A stretch of 64,000 bases of DNA from Pseudomonas oryzihabitans (lineage in GTDB: Bacteria > Pseudomonadota > Gammaproteobacteria > Pseudomonadales > Pseudomonadaceae): assembly GCF_024652905.1 (NCBI RefSeq), contig NZ_CP102428.1, positions 508,501 to 572,500 on the forward strand, in the 5' to 3' direction. Below the pieces are notes generated by a model. It did no database searches. It saw only the letters and a program-made list of their open reading frames with translations, and was not told the origin of the DNA. How positions within the stretch are numbered: the first letter of the stretch is position 1; each line of letters begins with the position of its first letter. Of this stretch, positions 17,787-27,973 are shown piece by piece. The translations under genes were made by a program, and so were the position numbers.

Positions 17787-19877
17787 ATGTCGCAAACGGA
17801 AGTCCCCCAAACCCCGCGCGCCGCGGGCGCTCGCCCGCTGCCGACGCTGGGCAGCCACCTGAGTTTCGTCCTGGGCTGCGGCCTCGCGCTGCTGGTCATG
17901 TTCACTCTGCTGCGCCTGGCGCTGCTGGGCTACAACACCGACCTGATCGGCACATCGCCCTTCGCCACCTTCGCCGAGGCCTTCTTCAATGGCGCGCGCT
18001 TCGACCTGCGCCTGGTGGTCTATATCTGCGCCCCCTCGCTGTTCTGCCTGTTCAGCCTGAGGGCCATGGCCGCGCGCCGGCTGCAGGCCGGCTGGTTCAC
18101 CCTGGCCGCCAGCCTCTGTTTGTTGCTGGGCGTCGCCGAGCTGAACTTCTATCGGGAATTCCACCAGCGGCTGAACAGCCTGGTGTTCCAGTACCTGCAG
18201 GAAGACCTGCATACCGTCACCAGCATGATCTGGAACGGTTTCCCGGTGGTGCGCCTGCTGCTGGCCTGGGCGGTGGCGACCCTGCTGCTGGGCCTGGTGT
18301 TCTTTGGCATCGAACGAGCCACCCGGCGCCATGCCGCGCTGCGACCGGCCGCCTGGTACCGCCGGGGTGCGGTGTTCATGCTCTGCCTGGTGGTGGCCGT
18401 CATCGCCGCCCGCGGCACCCTGAGATCCGGTCCGCCGCTGCGCTGGGGCGACGCCTATACCACCGATTCGATGTTCGCCAACCACCTCGGCCTGAACGGT
18501 ACCCTGACCCTGATCGACGCCGCCGAGAACAGTTTTTCCGATCACCGCGACAACAGCTGGAAGGCCACCATGCCGGCCGCCGAGGCCCTGGCCACCACCC
18601 GGCAGCTGCTGCTGACTCCGCGCGATGAGCTGATCGACGCCGACAAGGCCGCCGTCCGCCGGATCTATACCCCGCCCGCCGACGGCCAGCTGCCCAAGGT
18701 GCGCAACGTGGTGGTGATCCTCATGGAAAGCATGGCCGGTCGCTACATTGGCGCCCTGGGCAATGAAGACGGCATCACGCCGAACTTCGATGCCCTGGCC
18801 AAGCAGGGCACCCTGTTCACCCGCTTCTTCTCCAACGGCACCCATACCCACCAGGGCATGTTCGCCACCATGGCCTGCTTCCCCAATCTGCCGGCCTTCG
18901 AGTACCTGATGCGCATGCCCGAGGGCGCGCACCAGTTCTCCGGCCTGCCGCAGCTGCTCAGCACCCGTGGCTTCGACGACGTCTACGTCTACAACGGCAA
19001 CTTCCAGTGGGACAACCAGTCCGGCTTCTTCAGCAACCAGGGCATGACCCGCTTCGTCGGGCGCGAGGACTTCGTCAATCCGGTGTTCATGGATCCGACC
19101 TGGGGCGTCTCCGACCAGGACATGTTCGACCGCTCGGTGCAGGAACTGGACAAGCTGGCCAAGGCGCCGGACGGCAAGCCCTTCTATGCGCTCTTGCAGA
19201 CCCTGTCCAACCACACCCCTTATGCGCTGCCCAAGGACCTGCCGGTCGCGCCGGTCACTGGCCATGGCTCGCTCGACGAGCACCTGACCGCCATGCGCTA
19301 CGCCGACTGGTCGTTAGGTCAGTTCTTCGCCAAGGTCCAGCACGAGCCCTGGTACCAGGACACCCTGTTCGTCATCCTCGGCGACCATGGCTTCGGCAAC
19401 AACGAGCAGATCACCGAGATGGACCTGTCGCGCTTCAACGTACCGCTGTTGCTGATCGGTCCGGGCGTGCAGGACACCTTTGGCGCCCGTCGCGACACCG
19501 TGGGTAGCCAGATCGACGTGGTGCCCACCGTGCTGGCGCGCTTCGGCAAGCCGACTCAGCACCAGTGCTGGGGCCGTGACCTGCTGAGCTTGCCCCAGGG
19601 CGATCAGGGCGTGGCCGTGATCAAGCCCTCGGGCAGCGACCAGACCGTGGCCCTGGTCACCGGCGATCGCATCCTGGTCAAGCCACGCGATCGTGACGCC
19701 GTGCTCTATCGTTACCACCTGGGCACCCAGGCCGGTGGCGAGGTGCTCAAGGGCGATGCCAGCGCGCCCGAGCTGCAGAAGCGCCTGGAGGCCTTTATCC
19801 AGACCGCCACCGCCAGCCTGCTCGGCAACACCACCGGCATGAACGACAGCAAGGCCGCCGCCGCCCAGCGGCAGTAA
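17787..19877 (+). CDS. LtaS-type phosphoglycerol transferase (sulfatase fold)
   Basis: A 696-residue inner-membrane enzyme. About five N-terminal helices (residues 28-215) precede a large periplasmic sulfatase-fold domain starting near NVVVILMESMAGRYIG. The Thr nucleophile is expected in SNGTHTHQGMFATMAC, and metal ligands in LFVILGDHGFGNNEQ. In Gram-negatives such proteins add phosphoglycerol or phosphoethanolamine groups to periplasmic glucans or glycolipids; the substrate is not deducible here. It is monocistronic, with a strong terminator after it. Confidence 0.87.
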   Translation: MSQTEVPQTPRAAGARPLPTLGSHLSFVLGCGLALLVMFTLLRLALLGYNTDLIGTSPFATFAEAFFNGARFDLRLVVYICAPSLFCLFSLRAMAARRLQAGWFTLAASLCLLLGVAELNFYREFHQRLNSLVFQYLQEDLHTVTSMIWNGFPVVRLLLAWAVATLLLGLVFFGIERATRRHAALRPAAWYRRGAVFMLCLVVAVIAARGTLRSGPPLRWGDAYTTDSMFANHLGLNGTLTLIDAAENSFSDHRDNSWKATMPAAEALATTRQLLLTPRDELIDADKAAVRRIYTPPADGQLPKVRNVVVILMESMAGRYIGALGNEDGITPNFDALAKQGTLFTRFFSNGTHTHQGMFATMACFPNLPAFEYLMRMPEGAHQFSGLPQLLSTRGFDDVYVYNGNFQWDNQSGFFSNQGMTRFVGREDFVNPVFMDPTWGVSDQDMFDRSVQELDKLAKAPDGKPFYALLQTLSNHTPYALPKDLPVAPVTGHGSLDEHLTAMRYADWSLGQFFAKVQHEPWYQDTLFVILGDHGFGNNEQITEMDLSRFNVPLLLIGPGVQDTFGARRDTVGSQIDVVPTVLARFGKPTQHQCWGRDLLSLPQGDQGVAVIKPSGSDQTVALVTGDRILVKPRDRDAVLYRYHLGTQAGGEVLKGDASAPELQKRLEAFIQTATASLLGNTTGMNDSKAAAAQRQ

Positions 19878-19888
19878 CCCTTGCCCAT

Positions 19889-19920
19889 GAAAAAGGCCGC
19901 CCGCGGGCGGCCTTTTCTTT
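19889..19920. terminator. Strong bidirectional intrinsic terminator
   Basis: AAAAGGCCGCCC and GGGCGGCCTTTT form a 12-bp stem followed by CTTT, with an A-run on the other side. It serves the transferase gene on the plus strand and the convergent cold-shock gene on the minus strand. Confidence 0.9.
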
Positions 19921-19932
19921 GGTCGGCAGAAG

Positions 19933-20577
19933 TCAGGCGGCGATGACCACGTCTTCGGCCTGCAGGCCCTTGTCCCGCTGGATCACCGAGAACTCCACGC
20001 GCTGGCCTTCCATCAGCACCCGATGACCTTCGCCGCGGATCGCGCGGAAGTGCACGAAGATGTCGTCGCCGGTGTCGCGGGAGATGAAGCCGAAGCCCTT
20101 GGAGGTGTTGAACCACTTCACCGTGCCGCGCTCGCGGTCATCGGCCAGCGGCCGTGCCGGGATCGCTGCGGCCGCTACGGGGCGCGCCGCCGGGCGAGGA
20201 CGAGCCTCCGCATCGAGCGCGGGCGCATTGCCGGCCGGGGTGCGAAACTTTTCCGGCAGACTGGCCAGGGCGGCGACCAGGGTCAGACCCAGGGGCAGCA
20301 GCTCGGCCGGCAGCCCGCCGATCTGCTCCAAGGGCGCCAGCAGGATAAAGGTTTGGGCCACGACGGCGATCACCAGCAGGGCGCTGGCGAGTTTCTGGGC
20401 GCCACTGCTGCGGCTGCGGGAGAAGGGTGTGAAGAGGAGGGTGGCAAGACCCAGCAGGGCCAGGTGGATGGACTCGGGTTGATCGAAGGACGAGGTGTCG
20501 GACTGCAGTCCGGGAATCGCCGATAACAGGAGCGCAGCAGCGCCCACCACGACATGGACAGTAGATAACGTGTTCAA
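19933..20577 (-). CDS. Membrane-anchored cold-shock-domain protein
   Basis: A 214-residue protein with two parts. Residues 1-115 carry four or so hydrophobic helices ([50 protein letters not shown]). Residues about 149-214 are a complete cold-shock domain with both nucleic-acid-binding motifs (KGFGFI and DIFVHF). An Ala/Pro/Arg-rich linker joins them. Ordinary Csp proteins are about 70 residues; this long form occupies the same place beside dps as the P. aeruginosa gene. The start is a TTG with AGGTGA 7 bases upstream. Confidence 0.88.
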   Translation of the reverse strand: MNTLSTVHVVVGAAALLLSAIPGLQSDTSSFDQPESIHLALLGLATLLFTPFSRSRSSGAQKLASALLVIAVVAQTFILLAPLEQIGGLPAELLPLGLTLVAALASLPEKFRTPAGNAPALDAEARPRPAARPVAAAAIPARPLADDRERGTVKWFNTSKGFGFISRDTGDDIFVHFRAIRGEGHRVLMEGQRVEFSVIQRDKGLQAEDVVIAA

Positions 20578-20743
20578 TGTGAAATCACCTTGGGATAGAG
20601 AACACGGGTCTGCCGAAACTGCCGAAACAGTGCTCGACAGCGGCGTGACCCGGCGCTAGGTGCGCGTCCTTATTAAACCCAAAAGGTGAAGGCCACTCAA
20701 TCGTGGCACCGTCGCAGGTCCGCGCCTGCGACGGTGCCCGGAC

Positions 20744-21214
20744 TCAGGCGGCGAGCAGGCTGCGCAGCATCCAGGCGGTCTTCTCGTGGGTCTGCATGCG
20801 CTGGGTCAGCAGATCGGCGGTGGGCTCGTCGTTGACCTTGTCCAGCAGCGGGAAGATGCCCCGCGCGGTGCGCACCACGGCTTCCTGACCCTGCACCAGC
20901 AGGCGGATCATCGCCTCGGCGTCCGGTACGCCTTCCTCTTCCTTGATGCTCGACAGGCGCGCATAGGCGGCGTAGGTGCCCGGTGCCGGGAAGCCCAGGG
21001 CGCGGATGCGCTCGGCGATGTCGTCCACCGCCACGGCCAGTTCGGTGTACTGCGTCTCGAACATGAGGTGCAGGGTGTTGAACATCGGCCCGGTCACGTT
21101 CCAGTGGAAGTTATGGGTCTTCAGATAGAGGGTGTAGGTGTCGGCCAGCAGGCGCGACAGGCCCTCGGCGATCTGGGCGCGATCCTGTTCGGCGATGCCG
21201 ATGTTGATTTCCAT
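20744..21214 (-). CDS. dps: Dps-family ferritin-like protein
   Basis: A 156-residue four-helix-bundle protein of the Dps family. The helix carrying [20 protein letters not shown] gives His ligands for the dinuclear ferroxidase site, and the acidic ligands follow in [12 protein letters not shown]. Dps stores iron, removes peroxide and protects DNA during starvation. Its position between the cold-shock gene and aspS matches other pseudomonads. The 211-base gap to aspS holds divergent promoters. Confidence 0.93.
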   Translation of the reverse strand: MEINIGIAEQDRAQIAEGLSRLLADTYTLYLKTHNFHWNVTGPMFNTLHLMFETQYTELAVAVDDIAERIRALGFPAPGTYAAYARLSSIKEEEGVPDAEAMIRLLVQGQEAVVRTARGIFPLLDKVNDEPTADLLTQRMQTHEKTAWMLRSLLAA

Positions 21215-21425
21215 GCTGATGGCTCCTGTGCGGCGGTTACGAAAGGCTCCGAGGCTATCACAGAACCGCTGGCCGTTTAGCCAGTGTTGGCATGTCGAGC
21301 TGCGTGCCCGGCTACGGTAAAATCGTGGCGGATGATATAGAATCTCCCGTTCAGTCGAGCGCCCGGTCCTGCCGGCCCGGCGCCTCCACGCATTCAGCCT
21401 GTTCTAGAGAAGCGAAACCACGACC

Positions 21426-23201
21426 ATGATGCGCAGCCACTATTGCGGCCAGTTGAACGAGAGCCTGGACGGCCAGGAAATCACCCTCTGCGGTTGGGTC
21501 CACCGCCGCCGTGACCACGGCGGGGTCATCTTCCTCGACATCCGCGATCGCGAAGGCCTGGCCCAGGTGGTGTTCGATCCGGATCGCGCCGAAACCTTCG
21601 CCAAGGCCGACCGCGTGCGCAGCGAATACGTGGTCAAGCTCACCGGCAAGGTGCGTCTGCGTCCCGAGGGCGCGCGCAACGCCAACATGGCGTCCGGTGC
21701 CATCGAGGTGCTGGGCTACGAGCTGGAAGTGCTCAACGAAGCGGAGACGCCGCCGTTCCCGCTCAACGAATACACCGATGTCGGTGAAGAGACCCGCCTG
21801 CGCTATCGCTTCATCGACCTGCGTCGTCCGGAGATGGCCGAGAAGCTCAAGCTGCGTTCGCGCATCACCTCCAGCATCCGCCGCTATCTGGACGAAAACG
21901 GTTTCCTCGACGTGGAAACTCCGATCCTGACCCGTGCCACCCCCGAGGGTGCCCGCGACTACCTGGTGCCCAGCCGCACCCATCCCGGCAGCTTCTTCGC
22001 CCTGCCGCAGTCGCCCCAGCTGTTCAAGCAGCTGCTGATGGTCGCCGGCTTCGACCGCTACTATCAGATCGCCAAGTGCTTCCGTGACGAAGACCTGCGC
22101 GCCGACCGCCAGCCGGAATTCACCCAGATCGACATCGAGACCAGCTTCCTCGATGAAAAAGACATCATGGACATCACCGAGACCATGGTGCGCAACCTGT
22201 TCAAGGAAGTGCTGGACGTCGAGTTCGGTACGCTTCCGCACATGACCCTGGCCGAAGCCATGCGTCGCTTCGGTTCCGACAAGCCGGACCTGCGCATTCC
22301 GCTGGAACTGGTGGACGTGGAAGACCAGCTCAAGGACGTCGACTTCAAGGTCTTCGCCGGTCCGGCCAACGATCCCAAGTGCCGCGTCGCCGCGCTGCGG
22401 GTACCGGGCGGGGCGAGCATGCCGCGCAAGCAGATCGACGATTACACCAAGTTCGTCGGCATCTACGGCGCCAAGGGCCTGGCCTACATCAAGGTCAACG
22501 AGCGCGCCGCTGGCGTCGAGGGTCTGCAGTCGCCCATCGTCAAGAACATCCCGCTGGACAACATCAACGTCATCCTCGACCGCGTCGGCGCGGTGGATGG
22601 CGACATCGTGTTCTTTGGCGCGGACAAGACCAAGATCGTCTCCGAAGCCCTGGGCGCGCTGCGCATCAAGCTCGGTCACGACCTCAACCTGCTGACCTGC
22701 CAGTGGGCGCCGCTGTGGGTGGTCGACTTCCCGATGTTCGAGGAAAACGACGATGGCAGCCTGACCGCCATGCACCATCCCTTCACCTCGCCCAAGTGCA
22801 GCCCGCAAGAGCTCAAGGCCAACCCCGGTGCCGCGCTGTCGCGCGCCTACGACATGGTGCTCAACGGCACCGAGCTGGGCGGCGGTTCCATTCGTATCCA
22901 CGACAAGAAGATGCAGCAAGCCGTCTTCGAGGTGCTGGGGATCAGCGAAGCGGAACAGGAAGAGAAGTTCGGCTTCCTGCTGGACGCCCTGAAGTTCGGC
23001 GCACCGCCCCATGGCGGCCTGGCCTTCGGCCTGGATCGTCTGGTGATGCTGATGACCGGCGCCTCGTCGATTCGTGAAGTCATCGCCTTCCCGAAGACCC
23101 AGAGCGCGGCCGACGTCATGACCCAGGCGCCCGGCGCCGTCGACGCCAAGGCCCTGCGCGAGCTGCACATTCGCCTGCGCGAGCAGCCCAAGGCGGAGTA
23201 A
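21426..23201 (+). CDS. aspS: Aspartyl-tRNA synthetase
   Basis: A 591-residue class II aminoacyl-tRNA synthetase with the standard bacterial length and start ([10 protein letters not shown]). It has an N-terminal OB-fold for the anticodon ([20 protein letters not shown]), motif 2 ([19 protein letters not shown]), the inserted GAD domain around 290-420, and motif 3 ([15 protein letters not shown]). In pseudomonads it is usually the non-discriminating type that also charges tRNA-Asn. That point is family knowledge, not visible here. An intrinsic terminator follows. Confidence 0.97.
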   Translation: MMRSHYCGQLNESLDGQEITLCGWVHRRRDHGGVIFLDIRDREGLAQVVFDPDRAETFAKADRVRSEYVVKLTGKVRLRPEGARNANMASGAIEVLGYELEVLNEAETPPFPLNEYTDVGEETRLRYRFIDLRRPEMAEKLKLRSRITSSIRRYLDENGFLDVETPILTRATPEGARDYLVPSRTHPGSFFALPQSPQLFKQLLMVAGFDRYYQIAKCFRDEDLRADRQPEFTQIDIETSFLDEKDIMDITETMVRNLFKEVLDVEFGTLPHMTLAEAMRRFGSDKPDLRIPLELVDVEDQLKDVDFKVFAGPANDPKCRVAALRVPGGASMPRKQIDDYTKFVGIYGAKGLAYIKVNERAAGVEGLQSPIVKNIPLDNINVILDRVGAVDGDIVFFGADKTKIVSEALGALRIKLGHDLNLLTCQWAPLWVVDFPMFEENDDGSLTAMHHPFTSPKCSPQELKANPGAALSRAYDMVLNGTELGGGSIRIHDKKMQQAVFEVLGISEAEQEEKFGFLLDALKFGAPPHGGLAFGLDRLVMLMTGASSIREVIAFPKTQSAADVMTQAPGAVDAKALRELHIRLREQPKAE

Positions 23202-23212
23202 GCCTTACCGGA

Positions 23213-23250
23213 GGAGGGCGCCCAAGTCAGCGCCCTCCGTTTCCTTTTTC
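23213..23250 (+). terminator. Intrinsic terminator after aspS
   Basis: GGAGGGCG (23213-23220) pairs with CGCCCTCC (23231-23238), followed by GTTTCCTTTTTC. It ends the aspS transcript 12 bases after the stop. Confidence 0.8.
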
Positions 23251-23306
23251 ATTGCGTCGCGGCCCTCGCTGCCGGCGCAGTCTTCGTCAAGACATTGGAG
23301 TAGCTT

Positions 23307-24053
23307 ATGGCCGGTCATTCCAAATGGGCCAACATCAAGCATCGCAAAGAACGCCAGGATGCCAAGAAAGGCAAGATCTTCACCAAGATCATCCGTGAGC
23401 TGACCGTGGCCGCGCGCCAGGGCGGCGGCGTTCCAGCCGACAACCCCCGTCTGCGCCTGGCGGTGGACAAGGCGCTCACCGCCAACATGACCCGCGACAC
23501 CATCGACCGGGCCATCGCCCGTGGCGTGGGCGCCGGCGAAGGCGAGAACGTCGAGGAACTGACCTATGAAGGCTACGCCCCAAGTGGCGTCGCCATCATC
23601 GTCGAAGCCATGACCGACAACCGCAACCGTACCGCGGCCGAAGTCCGTCACGCCTTCAACAAGTGCGGTGGCAACCTGGGTACCGACGGCTCGGTCGCCT
23701 ATCTGTTCGAGCGCAAGGGTCAGATCAGCTACGCCCCTGGCCTGGACGAAGACGCCCTGATGGAAGCCGCGCTGGAAGCGGGTGCCGATGACGTGGTGGC
23801 CAACGACGATGGCTCCATCGACGTCTTCACCAGCTTCGCCGACTTCATCGCAGTCAACGAAGCCCTGACCGCCGCCGGCTACAAGGCCGACGAAGCCGAG
23901 GTGACCATGATCCCCTCGACCTCCGCGACCCTGGATCTGGATACCGCGCAAAAGGTGCTCAAGCTGATCGACATGCTCGAAGACCTGGACGACGTGCAGA
24001 ACGTCTATTCCAATGCCGACATCCCCGACGACGTCATGGCGCAGCTCGGCTGA
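23307..24053 (+). CDS. yebC: YebC/PmpR-family protein
   Basis: A 248-residue YebC/TACO1-family protein with the invariant start [20 protein letters not shown]. In P. aeruginosa the gene at this position, pmpR, was reported as a transcriptional repressor of a quorum-sensing gene. Other family members help ribosomes through proline stretches, so the function may be translational. GGAG lies 7 bases before the ATG. Its stop overlaps the ruvC start by one base, so both are probably translated together. Confidence 0.95.
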   Translation: MAGHSKWANIKHRKERQDAKKGKIFTKIIRELTVAARQGGGVPADNPRLRLAVDKALTANMTRDTIDRAIARGVGAGEGENVEELTYEGYAPSGVAIIVEAMTDNRNRTAAEVRHAFNKCGGNLGTDGSVAYLFERKGQISYAPGLDEDALMEAALEAGADDVVANDDGSIDVFTSFADFIAVNEALTAAGYKADEAEVTMIPSTSATLDLDTAQKVLKLIDMLEDLDDVQNVYSNADIPDDVMAQLG

Positions 24054-24613
24054 TGTCCCTCTACGAGCGCCTGCCGCCCGATGCGCCCGGCACCCTGGTG
24101 CTGGGCATCGACCCGGGCTCGCGGCTGACCGGCTTTGGCGTGGTGCGCGACACTGGGCGGGGCTGCGAGTACGTGGCCTCCGGCTGCATCCGCACCGGTA
24201 ACGGTCCGTTGCCGGAACGGTTGCAGATCGTCTATCGCGGTGTGCGCGACGTCATCGCCCAGTACGGGCCGGTCACCATGGGCATCGAGCAGGTGTTCAT
24301 GGCGCGCAACGCCGACTCGGCGCTCAAGCTGGGTCAGGCCCGGGGTGCGGCCATCGTCGCTGGCGCCGAGGGTGGCCTGGAAATCTCCGAGTACACCGCG
24401 AGCCAGGTCAAGCAGGCCGTGGTCGGCAACGGCGGAGCGGACAAGCAGCAGGTGATGCTGATGGTCATGCACCTGCTGCGGCTGACCGAAAAGCCCCAGA
24501 TCGACGCCTCCGACGCCCTGGCCATCGCCCTGTGCCATGCCCATACCCGGCAGAGCCTGGTCCCCCATGGCCTGCTGGCGACTCGCCGCCGCGGCGGCCG
24601 GCTGCGTCTCTAG
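24053..24613 (+). CDS. ruvC: Holliday-junction resolvase RuvC
   Basis: A 186-residue resolvase that cuts four-way DNA junctions moved by RuvAB. The RNase H-like active site is present: Asp in [13 protein letters not shown], Glu in GIEQVF, and the acidic pair in [13 protein letters not shown]. The N-terminus is about 12 residues longer than usual ([14 protein letters not shown]). An internal GTG at LVLGIDPG would give the usual length, so the start is slightly uncertain. The ATG used overlaps the yebC stop. Confidence 0.95.
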   Translation: MSLYERLPPDAPGTLVLGIDPGSRLTGFGVVRDTGRGCEYVASGCIRTGNGPLPERLQIVYRGVRDVIAQYGPVTMGIEQVFMARNADSALKLGQARGAAIVAGAEGGLEISEYTASQVKQAVVGNGGADKQQVMLMVMHLLRLTEKPQIDASDALAIALCHAHTRQSLVPHGLLATRRRGGRLRL

Positions 24614-24659
24614 CTTCATCCGCTCAAACATCTCGCTCCAGAAGTAGGAAGGTATCCCT

Positions 24660-25262
24660 GTGATCGGTCGTCTACGTGGCACCCTGGCGGAAAAGCAGCC
24701 GCCCCATCTCCTGCTCGACGTGGACGGAGTCGGCTACGAGGTCGAAGTGCCCATGACGACCCTTTATCGGCTGCCGGCCCAGGGCGAGGTCGTCACATTG
24801 CATACCCACCTCGTGGTACGGGAAGATGCGCACCTGCTGTACGGGTTTGGCGAAAAACGCGAGCGAGAGCTGTTTCGCGAGCTGATCCGACTCAATGGTG
24901 TCGGCCCCAAGCTGGCCCTGGCGTTGATGTCCAGTCTCGAGGTGGATGAATTGGTTCGCTGTGTTCAGGCCCAGGACACCTCTGTCCTGGTCAAGGTGCC
25001 GGGAGTGGGCAAGAAGACCGCCGAGCGCCTGCTGGTCGAGCTCAAGGACCGCTTCAAGGCCTGGGAAAATCTGCCGACCATCGCGCCCCTGGTTCTGCCG
25101 AACCAGGCCGCCGGCGCCGCCAGCGCCGAGGCCGATGCGGTCAGCGCCCTGGTCGCCCTGGGGTTCAAGCCCCAGGAAGCCAGTCGCGCCGTCGCTGCCG
25201 TGGAAGGGGAAGACCTTTCCAGCGAGGAACTCATCCGTCGCGCCCTGAAGGGCATGGTCTGA
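24660..25262 (+). CDS. ruvA: Holliday-junction branch-migration protein RuvA
   Basis: A 200-residue protein that binds four-way junctions as a tetramer and loads RuvB. The N-terminal OB-fold ([20 protein letters not shown]), the paired helix-hairpin-helix motifs ([17 protein letters not shown] and [19 protein letters not shown]) and the C-terminal RuvB-binding domain ([20 protein letters not shown]) are all present. The start codon is GTG, with AGGAAGG upstream. ruvB follows after 4 bases. Confidence 0.97.
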   Translation: MIGRLRGTLAEKQPPHLLLDVDGVGYEVEVPMTTLYRLPAQGEVVTLHTHLVVREDAHLLYGFGEKRERELFRELIRLNGVGPKLALALMSSLEVDELVRCVQAQDTSVLVKVPGVGKKTAERLLVELKDRFKAWENLPTIAPLVLPNQAAGAASAEADAVSALVALGFKPQEASRAVAAVEGEDLSSEELIRRALKGMV

Positions 25263-25266
25263 TCCC

Positions 25267-26319
25267 ATGATAGAAACCGATCGCCTGATCTCGGCCGGTG
25301 GCCGCGACCGAGAGGAATTCCAGGATCGCGCCATCCGTCCGGTGCGCCTGGCCGACTACATCGGCCAGCCGGTGGTGCGCGACCAGATGGGCCTGTTCAT
25401 CCAGGCGGCCAAGGGCCGGGGCGAGGCCCTCGACCACACGCTGATCTTCGGCCCACCCGGCCTGGGCAAGACCACCCTGGCCAACATCATCGCCCAGGAA
25501 ATGCAGGTTTCCCTCAAGAGCACCTCAGGCCCCGTGCTGGAGCGCCCGGGCGATCTCGCGGCGCTGCTGACCAACCTGGAAGCGGGCGATGTGCTCTTCA
25601 TCGACGAGATCCATCGGCTCTCGCCCATCGTCGAGGAGGTGCTCTATCCGGCAATGGAGGACTACCAGCTCGACATCATGATCGGCGAGGGTCCGGCGGC
25701 GCGCTCCATCAAGCTGGATCTGCCGCCCTTCACCCTGGTCGGGGCAACCACCCGCGCCGGCATGCTGACCAATCCGCTGCGTGACCGCTTCGGGATCGTT
25801 CAGCGCCTGGAGTTCTACGGCACCGCGGACCTGGCCACCATCGTCACGCGTTCGGCCGGCATTCTGGGCCTTGCCATCGAAGCCGAAGGGGCGATGGAAA
25901 TCGCCCGCCGGGCACGGGGCACGCCGCGGATCGCCAACCGCCTGCTGCGGCGGGTGCGGGACTTCGCCGAGGTCCGCGGGCAGGGCCATATCAGCCACGA
26001 CATCGCCAGTCGTGCCCTCGACCTGCTGGACGTCGACGCCCAGGGCTTCGATCACCAGGATCGCCGTCTGCTGCTGACCATGATCGACAAGTTCGACGGC
26101 GGCCCGGTAGGGGTGGACAGCCTGGCGGCAGCCATCAGCGAAGAGCGTCACACCATCGAAGACGTGCTGGAACCCTATTTGATCCAGCAAGGCTATATCA
26201 TGCGCACGCCGCGCGGGCGGGTGGTGACCCGGCATGCCTATCTGCACTTCGGACTCAACCTGCCGACGCGTCTGGCCCAGGGCGGTACGCCCGATCTGTT
26301 CGAGGTCAATGGTAACTAA
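25267..26319 (+). CDS. ruvB: Holliday-junction helicase motor RuvB
   Basis: A 350-residue AAA+ ATPase that drives branch migration. It shows Walker [12 protein letters not shown] (about residues 60-70), Walker [14 protein letters not shown], sensor 1 [12 protein letters not shown], the arginine-finger region and a C-terminal winged helix ([19 protein letters not shown]). The opening [17 protein letters not shown] is typical. It completes the ruvCAB operon. Confidence 0.97.
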   Translation: MIETDRLISAGGRDREEFQDRAIRPVRLADYIGQPVVRDQMGLFIQAAKGRGEALDHTLIFGPPGLGKTTLANIIAQEMQVSLKSTSGPVLERPGDLAALLTNLEAGDVLFIDEIHRLSPIVEEVLYPAMEDYQLDIMIGEGPAARSIKLDLPPFTLVGATTRAGMLTNPLRDRFGIVQRLEFYGTADLATIVTRSAGILGLAIEAEGAMEIARRARGTPRIANRLLRRVRDFAEVRGQGHISHDIASRALDLLDVDAQGFDHQDRRLLLTMIDKFDGGPVGVDSLAAAISEERHTIEDVLEPYLIQQGYIMRTPRGRVVTRHAYLHFGLNLPTRLAQGGTPDLFEVNGN

Positions 26320-26370
26320 ATGCAGTTGCGAACATTTCTGATTGGCAACGGCGAGGCTAGGTTCTAGAGT

Positions 26371-26820
26371 ATGCACGCGCAATCGCGGAGCCCGTCGCCG
26401 TCCGTCCTCAGGTGTCGTGTCTACTACGAAGATACCGATGCCGGCGGCATCGTCTACTACGTCAACTACCTCAAGTTCATGGAACGCGCCCGCACCGAGC
26501 GACTGCGCGCGCTGGGCTATGCCCAGTCCGAACTCGCCCGGGACGGTCTGCTCTTTGTCGTCCACAGCAGCGAAGCGCGCTACCATGCGCCCGCGCGCCT
26601 GGATGACGAACTGCTGATCGGCGCCGAGGTGGTCGAGGCGAAGCGCGCCAGCCTCAGGTTTTACCAAGAGGTGCGGCGGGCAGAAGACGAGGTCCTGCTC
26701 TGTGAAGGGTGGGTGACGGTCGCCTGCGTGCGTGCTGACAGCTTCAGGCCCCGGGCGATCCCGACGGCCATGCGAACGGTTCTTGCCGGAAATCCGGCGT
26801 CAATTCAATCAGGAGATTAA
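26371..26820 (+). CDS. ybgC: YbgC acyl-CoA thioesterase of the Tol-Pal operon
   Basis: A 149-residue hot-dog-fold thioesterase. The signature [20 protein letters not shown] (about residues 12-31) includes the catalytic Asp. YbgC hydrolyses acyl-CoA or acyl-ACP near the membrane and is found at the head of tol operons. Its link to Tol-Pal function is unclear. The stop lies 2 bases before the tolQ start, consistent with one operon running through cpoB. Confidence 0.93.
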   Translation: MHAQSRSPSPSVLRCRVYYEDTDAGGIVYYVNYLKFMERARTERLRALGYAQSELARDGLLFVVHSSEARYHAPARLDDELLIGAEVVEAKRASLRFYQEVRRAEDEVLLCEGWVTVACVRADSFRPRAIPTAMRTVLAGNPASIQSGD

Positions 26821-26822
26821 GC

Positions 26823-27515
26823 GTGCAACCCAACGTCGACCATATGTCCATGTGGAGCCTCGTCGCCAATGCCAGTCTGGTAGTGCAACTGGTGATGCTC
26901 ATCCTGGTCGCAGCCTCTGTCACGTCCTGGATCATGATCATCCAGCGCGGCAATGCCATGCGTGCCGCCAAGCGTTCCCTGGATGCCTTCGAAGAAAAAT
27001 TCTGGTCGGGCATCGATCTGTCCAAGCTGTATCGCCAGGCCGGCAGCAACCCCGACCCGGACTCCGGCGTCGAGCAGATCTTCCGCGCCGGCTTCAAGGA
27101 GTTCTCCCGCCTGCGTCAGCAGCCCGGCGTGGATCCCGATGCCGTGATGGAGGGTGTCTCGCGCGCCATGCGCGTCGCCATCTCCCGTGAGGAAGAGAAG
27201 CTCGAGCAGGCCCTGCCGTTCCTGGCCACCGTCGGTTCCACCAGCCCCTACGTGGGTCTGTTTGGTACCGTCTGGGGCATCATGAATTCCTTCCGTGGCC
27301 TGTCCACGGCGCAGCAGGCGACCCTGGCCACCGTGGCGCCCGGCATCGCCGAGGCCCTGATCGCCACCGCCATCGGTCTGTTCGCCGCCATTCCCGCCGT
27401 CGTGGCCTACAACCGCTTCGCCGCCCGTTCGGAAATGCTGATCAACCGCTACTACACCTTTGCGGACGAGTTCCAGGCCATCCTGCACCGCAAAGTCCAC
27501 GCCAGCGACGAATAA
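26823..27515 (+). CDS. tolQ: TolQ, proton-channel subunit
   Basis: A 230-residue inner-membrane protein of the MotA/ExbB/TolQ family. It has three helices: one near residues 15-37, and the pair spanning FLATVGSTSPYVGLFGTVWG and ATVAPGIAEALIATAIGLFA. With TolR it uses proton flow to energise TolA during cell division. GTG is the start, preceded by AGGAG in the end of ybgC. tolR follows after 11 bases. Confidence 0.96.
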   Translation: MQPNVDHMSMWSLVANASLVVQLVMLILVAASVTSWIMIIQRGNAMRAAKRSLDAFEEKFWSGIDLSKLYRQAGSNPDPDSGVEQIFRAGFKEFSRLRQQPGVDPDAVMEGVSRAMRVAISREEEKLEQALPFLATVGSTSPYVGLFGTVWGIMNSFRGLSTAQQATLATVAPGIAEALIATAIGLFAAIPAVVAYNRFAARSEMLINRYYTFADEFQAILHRKVHASDE

Positions 27516-27526
27516 AGAGGTATCCC

Positions 27527-27973
27527 ATGGTTCCTCGCCGCCAGAAACGCAAGCCCGTCGCCGAGATGAACGTGGTGCCCTACATCGACGTGATGTTGGT
27601 GCTCCTCGTCATCTTCATGGTGACGGCGCCCATGCTCAATCAGGGCGTCAAGGTCGACCTGCCCAAGGTCGACAGTCAGGCCCTGCCGCAAGACAACGAC
27701 AAGCAGATCCTCACCGTCTCGGTGAAGTCCGACGGTACCTACTACTGGAACGTCGGGTCCGAGGTGGATACCGATCAGAAGGCCAAGTCCGAGACCGCCG
27801 TGTCGCTGCCGCAACTGAGTCAGCAGGTCGGTGCCATCATGCGTCAGCGTGCTGACACCCAGGTGTTCATCCGTGGTGACAAGGCCGCCAACTATGGTGT
27901 CGTCGCCGGTGCCATGGGTGCCTTGCAACAGGCCGGCGTGCCCAACGTCGGGTTGATTACCGAGGCGCCTTGA
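27527..27973 (+). CDS. tolR: TolR, proton-channel subunit
   Basis: A 148-residue ExbD/TolR protein with one N-terminal helix. The proton-binding Asp lies in NVVPYIDVMLVLLVIFMV (about residue 23), followed by the conserved TAPML. The periplasmic part binds peptidoglycan when activated. Its TGA overlaps the ATG of tolA (TGATG). Confidence 0.96.
   Translation: MVPRRQKRKPVAEMNVVPYIDVMLVLLVIFMVTAPMLNQGVKVDLPKVDSQALPQDNDKQILTVSVKSDGTYYWNVGSEVDTDQKAKSETAVSLPQLSQQVGAIMRQRADTQVFIRGDKAANYGVVAGAMGALQQAGVPNVGLITEAP

Noticed and set aside
17697-19283. Long minus-strand open frame opposite the LtaS-like gene
   Set aside because: It is a shadow of a GC-rich gene. The plus-strand product has clear membrane and sulfatase features; the minus product is His/Gln/Gly-rich without a domain.
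21351-23168. Long minus-strand open frame opposite aspS
   Set aside because: aspS matches a universal enzyme over its full length. The opposite frame is a composition artefact.
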